Shown: positions 45,346-53,508 of the stretch, one piece after another
How positions within the stretch are numbered: the stretch's first letter is position 1
Layout: each line of letters opens with the position of its first letter
DNA from: Gammaproteobacteria bacterium
GTDB taxonomy: Bacteria; Pseudomonadota; Gammaproteobacteria; Ga0077554; Ga007554
Direction: 5' to 3'
Length of the DNA stretch: 64,000 nucleotides
Assembly (NCBI GenBank): GCA_040183005.1
Contig: JAMPIW010000007.1
Location: 1,682,188-1,746,187, forward strand
Position numbers and translations under genes: made by a program
The notes under the pieces: model-generated
What the model was told of the DNA's origin: nothing
Database searches by the model: none
What the model saw: the letters and a program-made list of their open reading frames with translations, nothing else

Positions 45346-46812
45346 TTATGGAAAATATCCAAGGAATTGCGGCCTTTGCTGCGTAGCGGCAACGATGGGC
45401 GAAATGCCCCCGCCGGGATCGCCAAAGAAGCCCTTTTTTCCCCAAAAAAGATCCATGCCAACCCCTACTTGGAACTTGTCGGTCACCTGAAAGGTAACCT
45501 TAGGCTTCAGGTATGATTCCTTCATATTGATCAGATATATCCATAGAAACTGAGCCGTCGCGGAGTGTTGAGGAAACTCTTTTCTGCCAAAAAGATTGAA
45601 AGAACTGTCATTCCGCGCCTGAATCAATTCCGGGTCATGATTCAAAATTATCCACTGGGTAACCCCTGGCGACAGATCCAGGCCTTTTATATTGAAGTCC
45701 AGCCCCATCCCCCAGCGGATATGATCCCGCTTAAGTTCTCCATTATTATCAAGATAACCGTCGCCATTCCTATCCACTGTATTTTTCAACCCAAAATACT
45801 TACCCGTCACATAGGCTGCCTCGCCCTTTAGAATAACCGGACCGAGCTGCTTGACTGCGGTTCCACCGTACATCGCTATCCTGTTATAGGTTGGATACAA
45901 GACCGGATCTTCCTGCTTATCGAGCCTGATCGTGCGAAAAACCGTGGGGAAAAAATCCCATGTATATAAATAGCTCAGCGACACCTCAGTATCGAAAATA
46001 TTGGTAGTCGCCTTGAGCCCTACCTCGGAGTTCTCCAGCTTGAATGATTGAGGTTTCTTGGTTAATACAGTTCCAAAATTATCTCGAATCTCCTGAAGAA
46101 GCTCCCATTCAGAACCACGCGGCGCCGATTTGTGAAACTGGATATCGGGTATCACCAGGAATTGGTACGTAGTATCGCCGCGATAATGATCCATCTTCAG
46201 CGTCCACTGAGATATCCTATAATCCAGCAAATCTGGCAGGATCAGCTCCCTGAAGTCGACAGGATTTACTTCGTCTACGATTCTGACACCTTCCAGCACA
46301 CCCCACACAACATACTGCTTACCCAGGCGAATATCGAGATTTTTGAGGAACACATCAAAATAAAGCTCCCGGGTTGCTGCCACTGGGGAGTCTTTCTCAT
46401 GTTCAAGATTTTCAACAAAAACCAGAGGCTGCTGGGCATCTCGCTGTGGCCTGGCCGCAATCGTGCGGTAATCAAACAAATCATAGGCTAGGTCATAATA
46501 GGCCCAGCCAGTATAATTAAATTTAACATTTGAACTAAAAGGGTATTGCGCGTTCACATAGAGAATGTTCCGTATCTTGGTGATCGATCGTGGCTCACGG
46601 ATTCGGTACGCAGTTTCATTCTTCAAATAACCGCTCACACTCAGCTTGGACCAAAAGGAAGACTTCTCCTTTTGGACTTCACCCTCCCCAGCGGCCACCC
46701 CAAAATCAGCGCCTTGTATTTTTGCCTCATCGGCATATACGAATTGATGACTACCCATCAAAGCCGCCGCCCACAGGGCAACAGCACATCGCACTATCTT
46801 TCTTGCTTTCAA
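45346..46812 (-). CDS. DUF1302-type outer-membrane protein, C-terminus frameshifted
   Basis: A 488-residue secreted beta-barrel protein: signal peptide 1-27 (ending FVYA), then long alternating strands such as YLKNETAYRIREPRS, LDIRLGKQYVVWGVLEG and RIVDEVNPVDFRELILPD, the last typical of DUF1302/DUF1302-like proteins found with MMPL exporters. As read, the frame ends RPQFLGYFP at 45346. Skipping one base in the run of five C at 45407-45411 instead gives about 30 further residues ending NNDRIFMDFKYSF at a stop at 45306, a proper barrel C-terminus. Either a sequencing error, a mutation, or phase variation. It lies about 180 bp upstream of MMPL. Confidence 0.82.
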   Translation of the reverse strand: MKARKIVRCAVALWAAALMGSHQFVYADEAKIQGADFGVAAGEGEVQKEKSSFWSKLSVSGYLKNETAYRIREPRSITKIRNILYVNAQYPFSSNVKFNYTGWAYYDLAYDLFDYRTIAARPQRDAQQPLVFVENLEHEKDSPVAATRELYFDVFLKNLDIRLGKQYVVWGVLEGVRIVDEVNPVDFRELILPDLLDYRISQWTLKMDHYRGDTTYQFLVIPDIQFHKSAPRGSEWELLQEIRDNFGTVLTKKPQSFKLENSEVGLKATTNIFDTEVSLSYLYTWDFFPTVFRTIRLDKQEDPVLYPTYNRIAMYGGTAVKQLGPVILKGEAAYVTGKYFGLKNTVDRNGDGYLDNNGELKRDHIRWGMGLDFNIKGLDLSPGVTQWIILNHDPELIQARNDSSFNLFGRKEFPQHSATAQFLWIYLINMKESYLKPKVTFQVTDKFQVGVGMDLFWGKKGFFGDPGGGISPIVAATQQRPQFLGYFP

Positions 46813-47240
46813 ATCCGATCCTTACATTGATCACAAAGGATAACATGACCTTCGCCGGACAGCCCTAACCCCAAAGTAACCAACATTCCCGGTGCAAGCC
46901 GCCGTCCACAACCAGAACAATCCATTTGTCTATTCAACTTGATCTCTTCCCACCCCAAAACTGAAGGAAACCTGACCGGTTGAGATACCGTGCTTATCGG
47001 TGCTTGTGGACTCGGTGCCGCAACATTGCGCCCCGCGGTCTGCCCCCCAGCAAACGCCTCTTCAAGGATCGTGCGTATCAGGATGGAAACAGGCACGCCC
47101 AGATCACTCGCTCTTTGCATCACCCGATCCCGCAACACCTTAGGCACCCTGGCCCCTAAAAATTCTTCCTTACGCTTCATTGCAACAGACATTGCCTTAT
47201 CTCGCATAGCCTGTGCTTGTGTTATCGGCCTCTCACGCAT
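46809..47240 (-). CDS. Ribbon-helix-helix-like protein with C-terminal zinc ribbon
   Basis: A 143-residue protein. Residues ~26-65 (FLGARVPKVLRDRVMQRASD, SILIRTILEEAF) look like a ribbon-helix-helix DNA-binding fold. A Pro/Gln-rich linker follows, then a zinc ribbon with CSGCGRRLAPG and CDQCKDRI. It is the first gene of the minus-strand cluster; its stop overlaps the DUF1302 start by 4 bp. A perfect inverted repeat spans its promoter and ribosome site, so autoregulation is likely. Family not recognised by name. Confidence 0.75.
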   Translation of the reverse strand: MRERPITQAQAMRDKAMSVAMKRKEEFLGARVPKVLRDRVMQRASDLGVPVSILIRTILEEAFAGGQTAGRNVAAPSPQAPISTVSQPVRFPSVLGWEEIKLNRQMDCSGCGRRLAPGMLVTLGLGLSGEGHVILCDQCKDRI

Positions 47241-47243
47241 AAA

Positions 47244-47307
47244 CTCGCCCTCGATTAATGTATAACAATGAGAAACAAATGTTATACATTAATCGAGGGC
47301 GAGTCAA
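47244..47307 (-). promoter_or_regulatory. Perfect 24-bp inverted repeat over the promoter and ribosome site
   Basis: CTCGCCCTCGATTAATG... (47244-47267) and its exact complement (47280-47303) are separated by 12 bp. On the minus strand TTGACT (47302-47307) and TAACAT (47279-47284) form a promoter with a 17-bp spacer, so one arm covers the core promoter. The other arm contains GAGGG, the ribosome site 7 bp before ATG 47240. As transcription would start inside the loop, the repeat is more likely a two-site DNA operator than an RNA hairpin. The ribbon-helix-helix protein just downstream is the obvious candidate to bind it. Confidence 0.72.
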
Positions 47308-47482
47308 CAATCCAAAAGAAAGTCATGCCGCCAGGAACAGCAAGAGGAAAAATAGTAAAGGCAGCTCACACACACAGACACAAACTCGCCCCCCACTCTA
47401 GCTCACATGAAGAGGGGGGAGAAAATTTAATAATTGAGCATTCCCTCGCGGCCACCCGCCATAGAACATTCAGCGGGGTGAC

Positions 47483-48334
47483 CTATTTGCTATACCCTTT
47501 CTCCAAAGTCCTTTCAGCAAAAAGGCTATCCTGCAGACCAACATTGATCTCGACGTTGGTAACCTCAAACAGAGAAGAGTGCAGGGTTTGTACATTTTGA
47601 ACAACAACCTTATCCCACACCCATGCCGGCCCCACTTTTTGCCAGCGCAAATTTTGCCTTTTCAGCAAATCGCCCCTTTTGTCGTAATAATCAACTCGCG
47701 CCTTGATGCAACCATCCCAAGTAGGTGTCTTCAAGAACCAGGATAGTCGCTTGCTATACAGCGGGCTTTTTTCCTTCGGTGTACTCTCCACCACGTAAAA
47801 GTCATTATTGTTGGCGGTTTCGATTCGGATCAACTTGTGCTCATCCTCATCCCATGCCCTGCCACTGATATCGGCATACGTCAAATCCGACCCCAAAAAA
47901 CTATCACCCGGATCCCTGATCGAAACCCGCCGTATCTTTCTCAATGCCGGCAGATAAATCCACTGATCGGCATTCTTGTCCGACTCACGGGTAAATGCCC
48001 AACGCATAAAGGCCGCACCCTGGGCATCCGGTGGATATTCCGTGAAGAGAATCATTTTATCGGCGACACCCTCGGCCCCCTTATAATCCTTCCACAAACG
48101 GAGGTAGACATTTTTTCTCTCGCTCCCCGAGCTGTCCTTGAGAATAATCGCCAACTTTGAGCGCTGATCATTACCGGGGTTTTTGAAATCACAGTTTTTC
48201 ACGACATCTTCACCCGTCACACTCCCTGCCCCGTCTTGAGCCGCGTGAACCTGGGGTGTAACGACCACACCGGACAACAACAATGAAAGCGCCATCAGAT
48301 AACGCTTAATACTGAAACCCATCAATGGACCCAT
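47483..48334 (-). CDS. LolA-like outer membrane lipoprotein-sorting family protein
   Basis: A protein of 283 residues. ATG 48334 (MGPLMGFSIKRYLM) follows AGGAG by 6 bp; the longer frame is rejected. Signal peptide ends near TPQVHA. Conserved LolA-like blocks: DKMILFTEYPPDAQGAAFMR, DQWIYLPALRKIRRVSIRD, FYVVESTPKE, RVDYYDKRGDLLKRQ and SLFEVTNVEINVGLQDSLF. Same order of blocks as the protein at 33.4-34.2 kb. Placed upstream of the ribbon-helix-helix gene and the DUF1302/MMPL genes, it likely serves as periplasmic carrier for that exporter. Confidence 0.82.
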   Translation of the reverse strand: MGPLMGFSIKRYLMALSLLLSGVVVTPQVHAAQDGAGSVTGEDVVKNCDFKNPGNDQRSKLAIILKDSSGSERKNVYLRLWKDYKGAEGVADKMILFTEYPPDAQGAAFMRWAFTRESDKNADQWIYLPALRKIRRVSIRDPGDSFLGSDLTYADISGRAWDEDEHKLIRIETANNNDFYVVESTPKEKSPLYSKRLSWFLKTPTWDGCIKARVDYYDKRGDLLKRQNLRWQKVGPAWVWDKVVVQNVQTLHSSLFEVTNVEINVGLQDSLFAERTLEKGYSK

Positions 48335-48660
48335 GGTGACTCCTGTTTTGTTTTGATACGGCTTCATCCCGGTGACCAAGGTAAACGGGCTCGGTTCCGC
48401 CAATAGCCTGAAGCTCAGGTTACGGAACCCAACCTCTTCTCTAGATCACTCTTTTCTTTGAAATGCCTGTAGGTGGAATTGATCTGCATTACCGCCATAG
48501 GATCGAGACCATTAGATTGATTATTGTACACATTCACTGAAGGCCCTTTTTTCAGACCGTGTATGGAGGCTAGGAAGTTACCCTGACTGGTCAAATCTTG
48601 TCAAACATTTTTGGCTGTTATGCAAGGCATCAAGGAGATATCGACCCAGGAGTACTAACG

Positions 48661-48732
48661 ATGGCAGATAACGATAAAGCGCTGAAAGACCCCGCAGTCT
48701 CGCGCCAAATGAAAGAAACCTGGCCACGCTAA
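48661..48732 (+). CDS. 23-residue open frame with strong ribosome site and terminator
   Basis: MADNDKALKDPAVSRQMKET then WPR, preceded by AGGAG 8 bp before the ATG and followed after 27 bp by a strong terminator. It lies alone in the 480-bp gap between two divergent-to-convergent genes, on the opposite strand to both. Highly charged, no membrane segment. No family recognised. Either a small protein or the coding part of a small regulatory RNA. Confidence 0.5.
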   Translation: MADNDKALKDPAVSRQMKETWPR

Positions 48733-48758
48733 ATCGAACTTAGCAACGATCACACATA

Positions 48759-48789
48759 AAAAAAGAGGGGCCTAGACCCCTCTTTTTTC
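48759..48789. terminator. Bidirectional rho-independent terminator
   Basis: AAAAAAGAGGGG (48759-48770) and CCCCTCTTTTTT (48777-48788) enclose CCTAGA; A- and T-tracts flank both sides. It ends the 23-codon unit on the plus strand and the secreted-protein gene (48816-49781) on the minus strand. Confidence 0.9.
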
Positions 48790-48815
48790 TTTACACCAAC
48801 CGGATTTCCCAGCTA

Positions 48816-49781
48816 TCAGAACGTGGGCACAGGGCCAAAGATGGCTGTTTTCCAGGTGGGGTTAGGGGCCGTGTCAAACAGCGGCTTAGCGGTCAAGCTG
48901 AAGTAGTTGATATTAGCAGTCGAATTACCGCTAACAGGATCAACCTTATCATAGGCCTGGAAGCCGAATACCTGTTGTGCGGAACCGGTACCGGTGCCGG
49001 CAAGGGTCACCTGCTGACCAATCAAGGTTGCCCTCACATTTTCACCCGCAGCAAAGGCGAGCGTCTGGGTACCGCCGGTAGAGGTTGGCAAGGGTGGCAA
49101 TGAGAATGCGCCGCCCGCAGCGACTGCAGTACCCCCCGCCTCGCGCATGCGGAAGACCTGGGTATCCGCAGTAGGTCCAGCCCCTGCCAGCCCGACGACC
49201 TGGTCCATACTCATGACCTTACTAATGACGGGACTACCGGAGGCATTCGCTTCTTGCGCCATGTCAAAATTTGAAACGAAAATGCTTGCAGTATCGGTCA
49301 GACTCTGATGCAGGGTAATTTTCGAATTGCCGCTCGCCAAAGCCCAACCCGTATCCACCGCACTGGTAGTAACAAAATCAATGGTGCTCGGCACCGGTAG
49401 TAATGAACCGAGCTGACTGACCGACTGCATGTCCGAAATACCGTTCACAGCGCCTATTTTGACAAAGTTCGAGTCAAAGAAGCTAAGAGGGGTCGTGCTG
49501 GTGGGATTACCGGTAGCACCTTTATCTGTGACGATGGTTTGATAGTAGCTGGTACCCACGGGTTCAGCTGCGCCGTTGCCTGCCGTAAGCTGGCGCTGCA
49601 GGAAGCCATCGCCCGTCATCAAAATCACACAGCTATAATTTGTTGGGCAGGCCCCAGCGGCAATCGTGCCACCCGCCACACTCCAGTTGGTCAGGCTGTC
49701 TGGGCCGGCCGCCATCGCCACCCCCGATAAAATCATCGCCACTGAACCGGCGGAAGCCATAAACATTATCTTGTTACGCAT
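48816..49781 (-). CDS. Secreted protein of unknown function
   Basis: A protein of 321 residues, starting at ATG 49781 with GGGGAG 7 bp upstream. Signal peptide MRNKIMFMASAGSVAMILSG followed by VAMAAG. The mature protein is rich in Ser, Thr, Gly and Ala with few charged residues (CPTNYSCVILMTGDGFLQRQ is one of its few distinctive stretches, with two cysteines that could pair). No lipobox, no sorting tag recognised. A consensus CRP-type site lies about 165 bp upstream. Possibly an extracellular or surface protein; no family recognised. Confidence 0.75.
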   Translation of the reverse strand: MRNKIMFMASAGSVAMILSGVAMAAGPDSLTNWSVAGGTIAAGACPTNYSCVILMTGDGFLQRQLTAGNGAAEPVGTSYYQTIVTDKGATGNPTSTTPLSFFDSNFVKIGAVNGISDMQSVSQLGSLLPVPSTIDFVTTSAVDTGWALASGNSKITLHQSLTDTASIFVSNFDMAQEANASGSPVISKVMSMDQVVGLAGAGPTADTQVFRMREAGGTAVAAGGAFSLPPLPTSTGGTQTLAFAAGENVRATLIGQQVTLAGTGTGSAQQVFGFQAYDKVDPVSGNSTANINYFSLTAKPLFDTAPNPTWKTAIFGPVPTF

Positions 49782-49942
49782 ATCATATCTCCCCAATCAT
49801 GACACCCAATTTAGAGGCAAACTTATCGCCCCGTCCAAAACACCTGAGTACATCTGTGGGGTTATTTTTAACATGGGCCAACATGTTTGTCAAGGCCATT
49901 AATATTTATCGGCTCATCCAGGGAAAATCTTTAGGCTAGAGA

Positions 49943-49958
49943 TGTGACAAACATCACA
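49943..49958 (-). promoter_or_regulatory. Perfect CRP/FNR-type palindrome
   Basis: TGTGACAAACATCACA: TGTGA and TCACA half-sites with 6 bp between, exactly the CRP consensus arrangement, 162 bp upstream of the secreted-protein start. No gene on the plus strand nearby would use it. Which Crp-family protein binds cannot be told. Confidence 0.6.
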
Positions 49959-49991
49959 AAACCCATATCCTATCCTAGCAGCCTGTCGGAT

Positions 49992-50225
49992 GTGTGTCAC
50001 GAACGCAAGCGAAAGCTTGCGGTGTTGTATTGAAGATGGGAGCAGGCCTCCCGAAGTCGGCTTGCAGGAGCCGGCTTCAAACCACCCAGTGCTGCTGCGA
50101 TCAAAAGGCGTGGTAGTGAGCGACTGAGGAAAAGGCATCGTAAAGATGTCAGGTACGTATTGAGAAGATGAACGAAAGTAAACCGTCCGATGACGCATCG
50201 TTCGTAAACGCTCCACAAACCCCAA
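49992..50225 (+). ncRNA. Probable 5' fragment of a group II intron
   Basis: The segment begins GTGTG, the group II intron 5' consensus, and is dense in RNA-like hairpins: GCAAGC-GAAA-GCTTGC with a GNRA tetraloop (50005-50020), then GAAGTCGGCT/AGCCGGCTTC around TGCAGG. The text GATGTCAGGTACGTATTGAGAAGATGAACG further on resembles domain I of bacterial introns as I remember them. No intron-encoded protein or domain V is present; the right end abuts the IS66 remnant, which probably replaced the rest. No open frame. The remainder of this 449-bp gap holds the CRP-type site. Confidence 0.42.
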
Positions 50226-50230
50226 CCTAT

Positions 50231-51119
50231 TCAGGTTGTCACTTCGCTGGTTAAATCCAGCGCATGCAAATTCCACGGCAACAGCGCTTCCATTTCTTCC
50301 ACCGTCCTGGCGGCGGGCAAGTCACGCATGACGCGGCGCAACCAGGCGTAGGGCTCCTGGCCATTAGCCTTGGCCGTCTGCAGCAGCGAGTAAATAATAG
50401 CGCTGGCGTTGGCACTGGCAGGCGTGTCGCTAAGCAGCCAGGCTTTGCGACCGATCACGAACGGGCGAATCGCATTTTCGCAGCGGTTGTTGTACCCCGG
50501 AGGGTAAGTTGCGCGCTCGATCGGCAGATCGCCGCGTTCCGTGTAGCGCGTCAGCATGCTCCAGTAGTCGCGCATATTAAGACAGTGCCGTACGGAGCGC
50601 ACTTTTGGGCGTGCCCCCCTGGCAGTGTTTTCCCCAGCCAGGCATGCAGTTCATCCAGTACCGGCAGACTGTGTTTCTGGCGCGCCTGAAAGCGCGCGTC
50701 ATCGGTGGACGCTTTGTGCTCACGCTCTATGCCGTACAGTCTGCCGATCAGGGCGACCGCCTCATCGGCACGGCCCTTCTTACCCTTGGGTTGCACGCGA
50801 GTAGCCTCGACAAAGCGCCGTCGTACATGCGCCCAGCACACCAGACGCTCAATACCCTCGGTTTTGGCCAACGGGTTGAGCCGTCATAGCCATCGGTCAT
50901 CAGATAGCCTTGATAGCCCTGCAGCAGGCGCAGCGGCACCTCGCTACTGCGACTCGGGTCGTAGTCATAGATCACCACCGGCTTGCCAGGCGGGCCGCCG
51001 GTTTGCACCCACATGTAACTGTTGGACGTAGGACTCTTGCCTTTTTCTTTGAGCACCTGCACCACGGTTTCGTCCATATCACCGTGAAGGTGACAATGTG
51101 CATGAACGGGCCCTCAAAC
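50231..51119 (-). pseudogene. IS66-family TnpC remnant (element A), C-terminal part
   Basis: Three frames on the minus strand together match the C-terminal part of an IS66 TnpC: DMDETVVQVLKEKG (first catalytic Asp) and LMTDGYDG from 51077; IERLVCWAHVRRRFVEA from 50871; and [19 protein letters not shown] (catalytic Glu) with [17 protein letters not shown] to 50231. Frame breaks lie near 50885 and 50605. The N-terminal half is cut off at 51120, where element B begins, and is not found beyond B. It is a different IS66 subgroup from B and C. Confidence 0.85.
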
Positions 51120-51149
51120 GTAAGCGTCCAGCCGCTCCACCTGTACAGC

Positions 51150-52472
51150 TCAGCCTGATGCCTGCACAGACCGCAACGGCAACAGCTCATCAATGCGGCT
51201 GTTAGGCCAGGTCGGCAGTTTCTCCAGCGTATCCTTCAGCCAGGCAGCCGGCTCGATGCCGTTGAGTTTCGCCGTTGCGAACAGGCTCTGGATGGCGGCG
51301 GCGCGGCGGCCCGCGCGTTCACTGCCGGTGAACAGCCAATTCTTTTTACCAAGCGCAATAGGACGGATAGCATTTTCCACCGGGTTGTTATCGATGGGGT
51401 AACGGCCATCCCCGAGGTAGCGCTTGATTGCATCCCAGCGTTTGAGGCTGTAGTCGATGGCCTTGGCGGTGCCGCTACCCGTGGCGGTGGTGAGCCGTGT
51501 GCGCTGGAGCCAGGCATGGAATTCGTCCAGCTTCGGCTTGGCGTGTTGCTGGCGTAATCATCGACCATAAGGGCACCCTTCCAGCCTTGCAGGAAGTTCC
51601 TGGCATGTTTGCCGCGCCGGTCGGCCTGGTAGTCGAAGAGGACGAGGGGGTCTCCCTGTTCGAGATCACAACTTCGGTAGGCCCAGAGGAAGGCGCGTAG
51701 CGTTTTTCCCCGTCCGGGGTCGAGTTGCTGCACCGGGGTCTCGTCGGCGTGCAAGACGGTGCGCTGGCGAAGTATCTCAGCCAGCCGGTCGGCCAGCGGC
51801 TGGAGTGCCACGCCAATGCGACCTACCCATTCGGCCAAGGTGGAGCGTGACAGGGTAACCCCACTGCGGGCCGCGATCTGCTCCAGCCGGTAGAGAGGCA
51901 GGTGATCCATGAATTTGCTGACCATCACCCAGGTGAGCAAGCCCGGCGCCGCCATGCCGCCGTCGATGACCGCCGGCGGAATCGGCGCCGCACTGACGGC
52001 CTCACAAGCACGGCAAGCATACTGCGGACGAATGTGGCGATGCACGAAGAAGCGGGCGGGCTCGACATCCAGTTGCTCGCTGATGTCTTCGCCGATCTTG
52101 ACCAGATCCTTGCCGCACTGGCCGCAGGTGCAACCCTCAGGTTCGTGGCGATGCTCGATGCGCGGGAGATGATCCGGCAACGGCTGGCGACCGGCGCGTT
52201 CGCGCTTGGGTTGCCGGGTAGATGCCACCTGTTCCACTTCGGCTTCCAGCGCACTGGTGTCGGTATTCCAGCTTTCCTCGAACAACTCGCGCTGCTCCAA
52301 GGAGAATTGTTCGCTCTTGTTGGTAAAAGCGAATGCGCTTGTAGTAGGCGAGCTCGAAGGTCAGGGCTTGGATTTTGAGCGCATCTTTTTGGGTTCTTTC
52401 GAGCAGCTTGCCTATCCATTCCGCCAAGGCGGGATCGGGCTTGAATTGGGCGAGTTCGGCGGCTAAATCCAT
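51150..52472 (-). pseudogene. IS66 TnpC of element B, disrupted
   Basis: Reading from ATG 52472 (MDLAAELAQFKPDPALAEWI) the protein breaks at about 52325, where CGCTTTTACC has one extra T relative to the intact copy C, and again at about 51553, where 193 bp are missing (after LMVDDYA). It resumes as MENAIRPIALGKKNWLFTGS to 51150. From LKIQALTFELAYYK onward it is almost identical to the TnpC of element C, while the first ~35 residues are unrelated to it, so the gene is a mosaic. Confidence 0.88.
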
Positions 52473-52552
52473 GCCTGTATTTTACCACTGGCATGCTCCG
52501 CAAGCCAGTAACAGCAAGGGTTTTAGGCTGTTTATCCACTAAAATAACGCGC

Positions 52553-52894
52553 TTACACTTGCCACTGTGACGGCGGTGGCGCCGAGAGTCTTTGCCAGTC
52601 GACACCGGCGGTCAGCCAGTCCCATTGTGCTGGCGTGAGGGCGAAGGTGGTGGCGTCCGATGTCGGCCAGATAAAGTGACCACGATGCAGGCGACGCTGA
52701 CAGAGCCAGACGCCAGTACCGTCCCAGATCAGGAGCTTGAGGCGGTTCTGGCGCCGGTTGCGGAAGGCGTAGGCCGTGCCGTCGCAAGGGGAGCGGCCGA
52801 GCGTGTTCTGGATGCGCTGGGAGAGGCCATCAATGCCGGCACGCATATCGATCGGTTCGACCACCAGCCAGACTTGTGCGGGCGTGGGGATCAT
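52553..52894 (-). CDS. tnpB: IS66 Orf2/TnpB of element B
   Basis: A 113-residue IS66 TnpB: VWLVVEPIDMRAGIDGLSQR, PCDGTAYAFRNRRQNRLKLL, WDGTGVWLCQRRLHRGHF. ATG 52894 overlaps the tnpA stop by 4 bp. Open frame intact, but its element lacks a working tnpC. About 60 percent alike by eye to the TnpB of element C. TnpB is needed for IS66 transposition; its exact role is unclear. Confidence 0.9.
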   Translation of the reverse strand: MIPTPAQVWLVVEPIDMRAGIDGLSQRIQNTLGRSPCDGTAYAFRNRRQNRLKLLIWDGTGVWLCQRRLHRGHFIWPTSDATTFALTPAQWDWLTAGVDWQRLSAPPPSQWQV

Positions 52895-53115
52895 GGCAGT
52901 TGCCGCAACAGGTCGGCCAGCCACGGTGCGCCCTCTGTCGGCAGCTCGATTCTCCAGCCGCCCGGACTGTGGAGCCGTACGACGTTCCCCGTTACCGGTG
53001 CACCCACGCTGACCGGCACCAAGGTGAGGGATGACTTTGCCGATGCAACGGCTTCCCTCTCCTTGCGCCGCCAGCGATAAAACGCCTTCTCACCCAACCC
53101 TTGGTTCGCACAATA
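52891..53115 (-). pseudogene. tnpA: IS66 TnpA of element B, 3' part, split by element C
   Basis: C-terminal ~72 residues (ANQGLGEKAFYRWRRKEREA; GGWRIELPTEGAPWLADLLR). The N-terminal part lies at 55537-55622. Removing element C and one copy of the 8-bp duplication joins the two into a continuous 100-codon frame, showing that tnpA was intact before insertion. Confidence 0.88.
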
Positions 53116-53190
53116 GTAAGCGTCCAGCCGTCCCACCTGTTTTTATAGTTACCCTTGCGCCACCCTGTGGTTTTCACAGGAGAGCGGCAC

Positions 53191-53508
53191 ATGAATATGA
53201 AATCGTTGGAGGCAAGTCGCCACTACTGGCAGCAGCACGTCGCGGCCTGGCGGTGTAGTGGCCTGAAGCAGATTGATTATTGCAGGCAGCATGGACTGGT
53301 GCCGAAGCAGCTTCGCTACCGGATCGCCAAAGACCGTCGAAACGACGTTTGCGTGAGCGGCACGGATGCGGTCACGCTGGTGCCCGTGCAGATCGAGGAG
53401 GTCAACGGTGCTGGGTTGGTGTTGCAGAACGCGGGGGGGTGGCAGCTCACGCTGCCGTCCGGTGTTTCGGCAAGCTGGCTGGCAACCTTGCTGCGGGGCT
53501 TGTCATGA
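53191..53508 (+). CDS. tnpA: IS66 Orf1/TnpA of element C
   Basis: A 105-residue IS66 TnpA with an N-terminal helix-turn-helix-like region (HYWQQHVAAWRCSGLKQIDY, CRQHGLVPKQLRYRI) and the C-terminal LPSGVSASWLATLLRGL typical of the family. ATG 53191 has GGAGAG upstream; the frame is open earlier but not conserved. Overlaps tnpB by 4 bp. Confidence 0.9.
   Translation: MNMKSLEASRHYWQQHVAAWRCSGLKQIDYCRQHGLVPKQLRYRIAKDRRNDVCVSGTDAVTLVPVQIEEVNGAGLVLQNAGGWQLTLPSGVSASWLATLLRGLS

Noticed and set aside
47268-47600. Plus-strand open frame beginning in the loop of the 24-bp inverted repeat
   Set aside because: It lacks a ribosome site, its sequence is low-complexity and its 3' part overlaps the conserved C-terminus of the LolA-like gene on the other strand.
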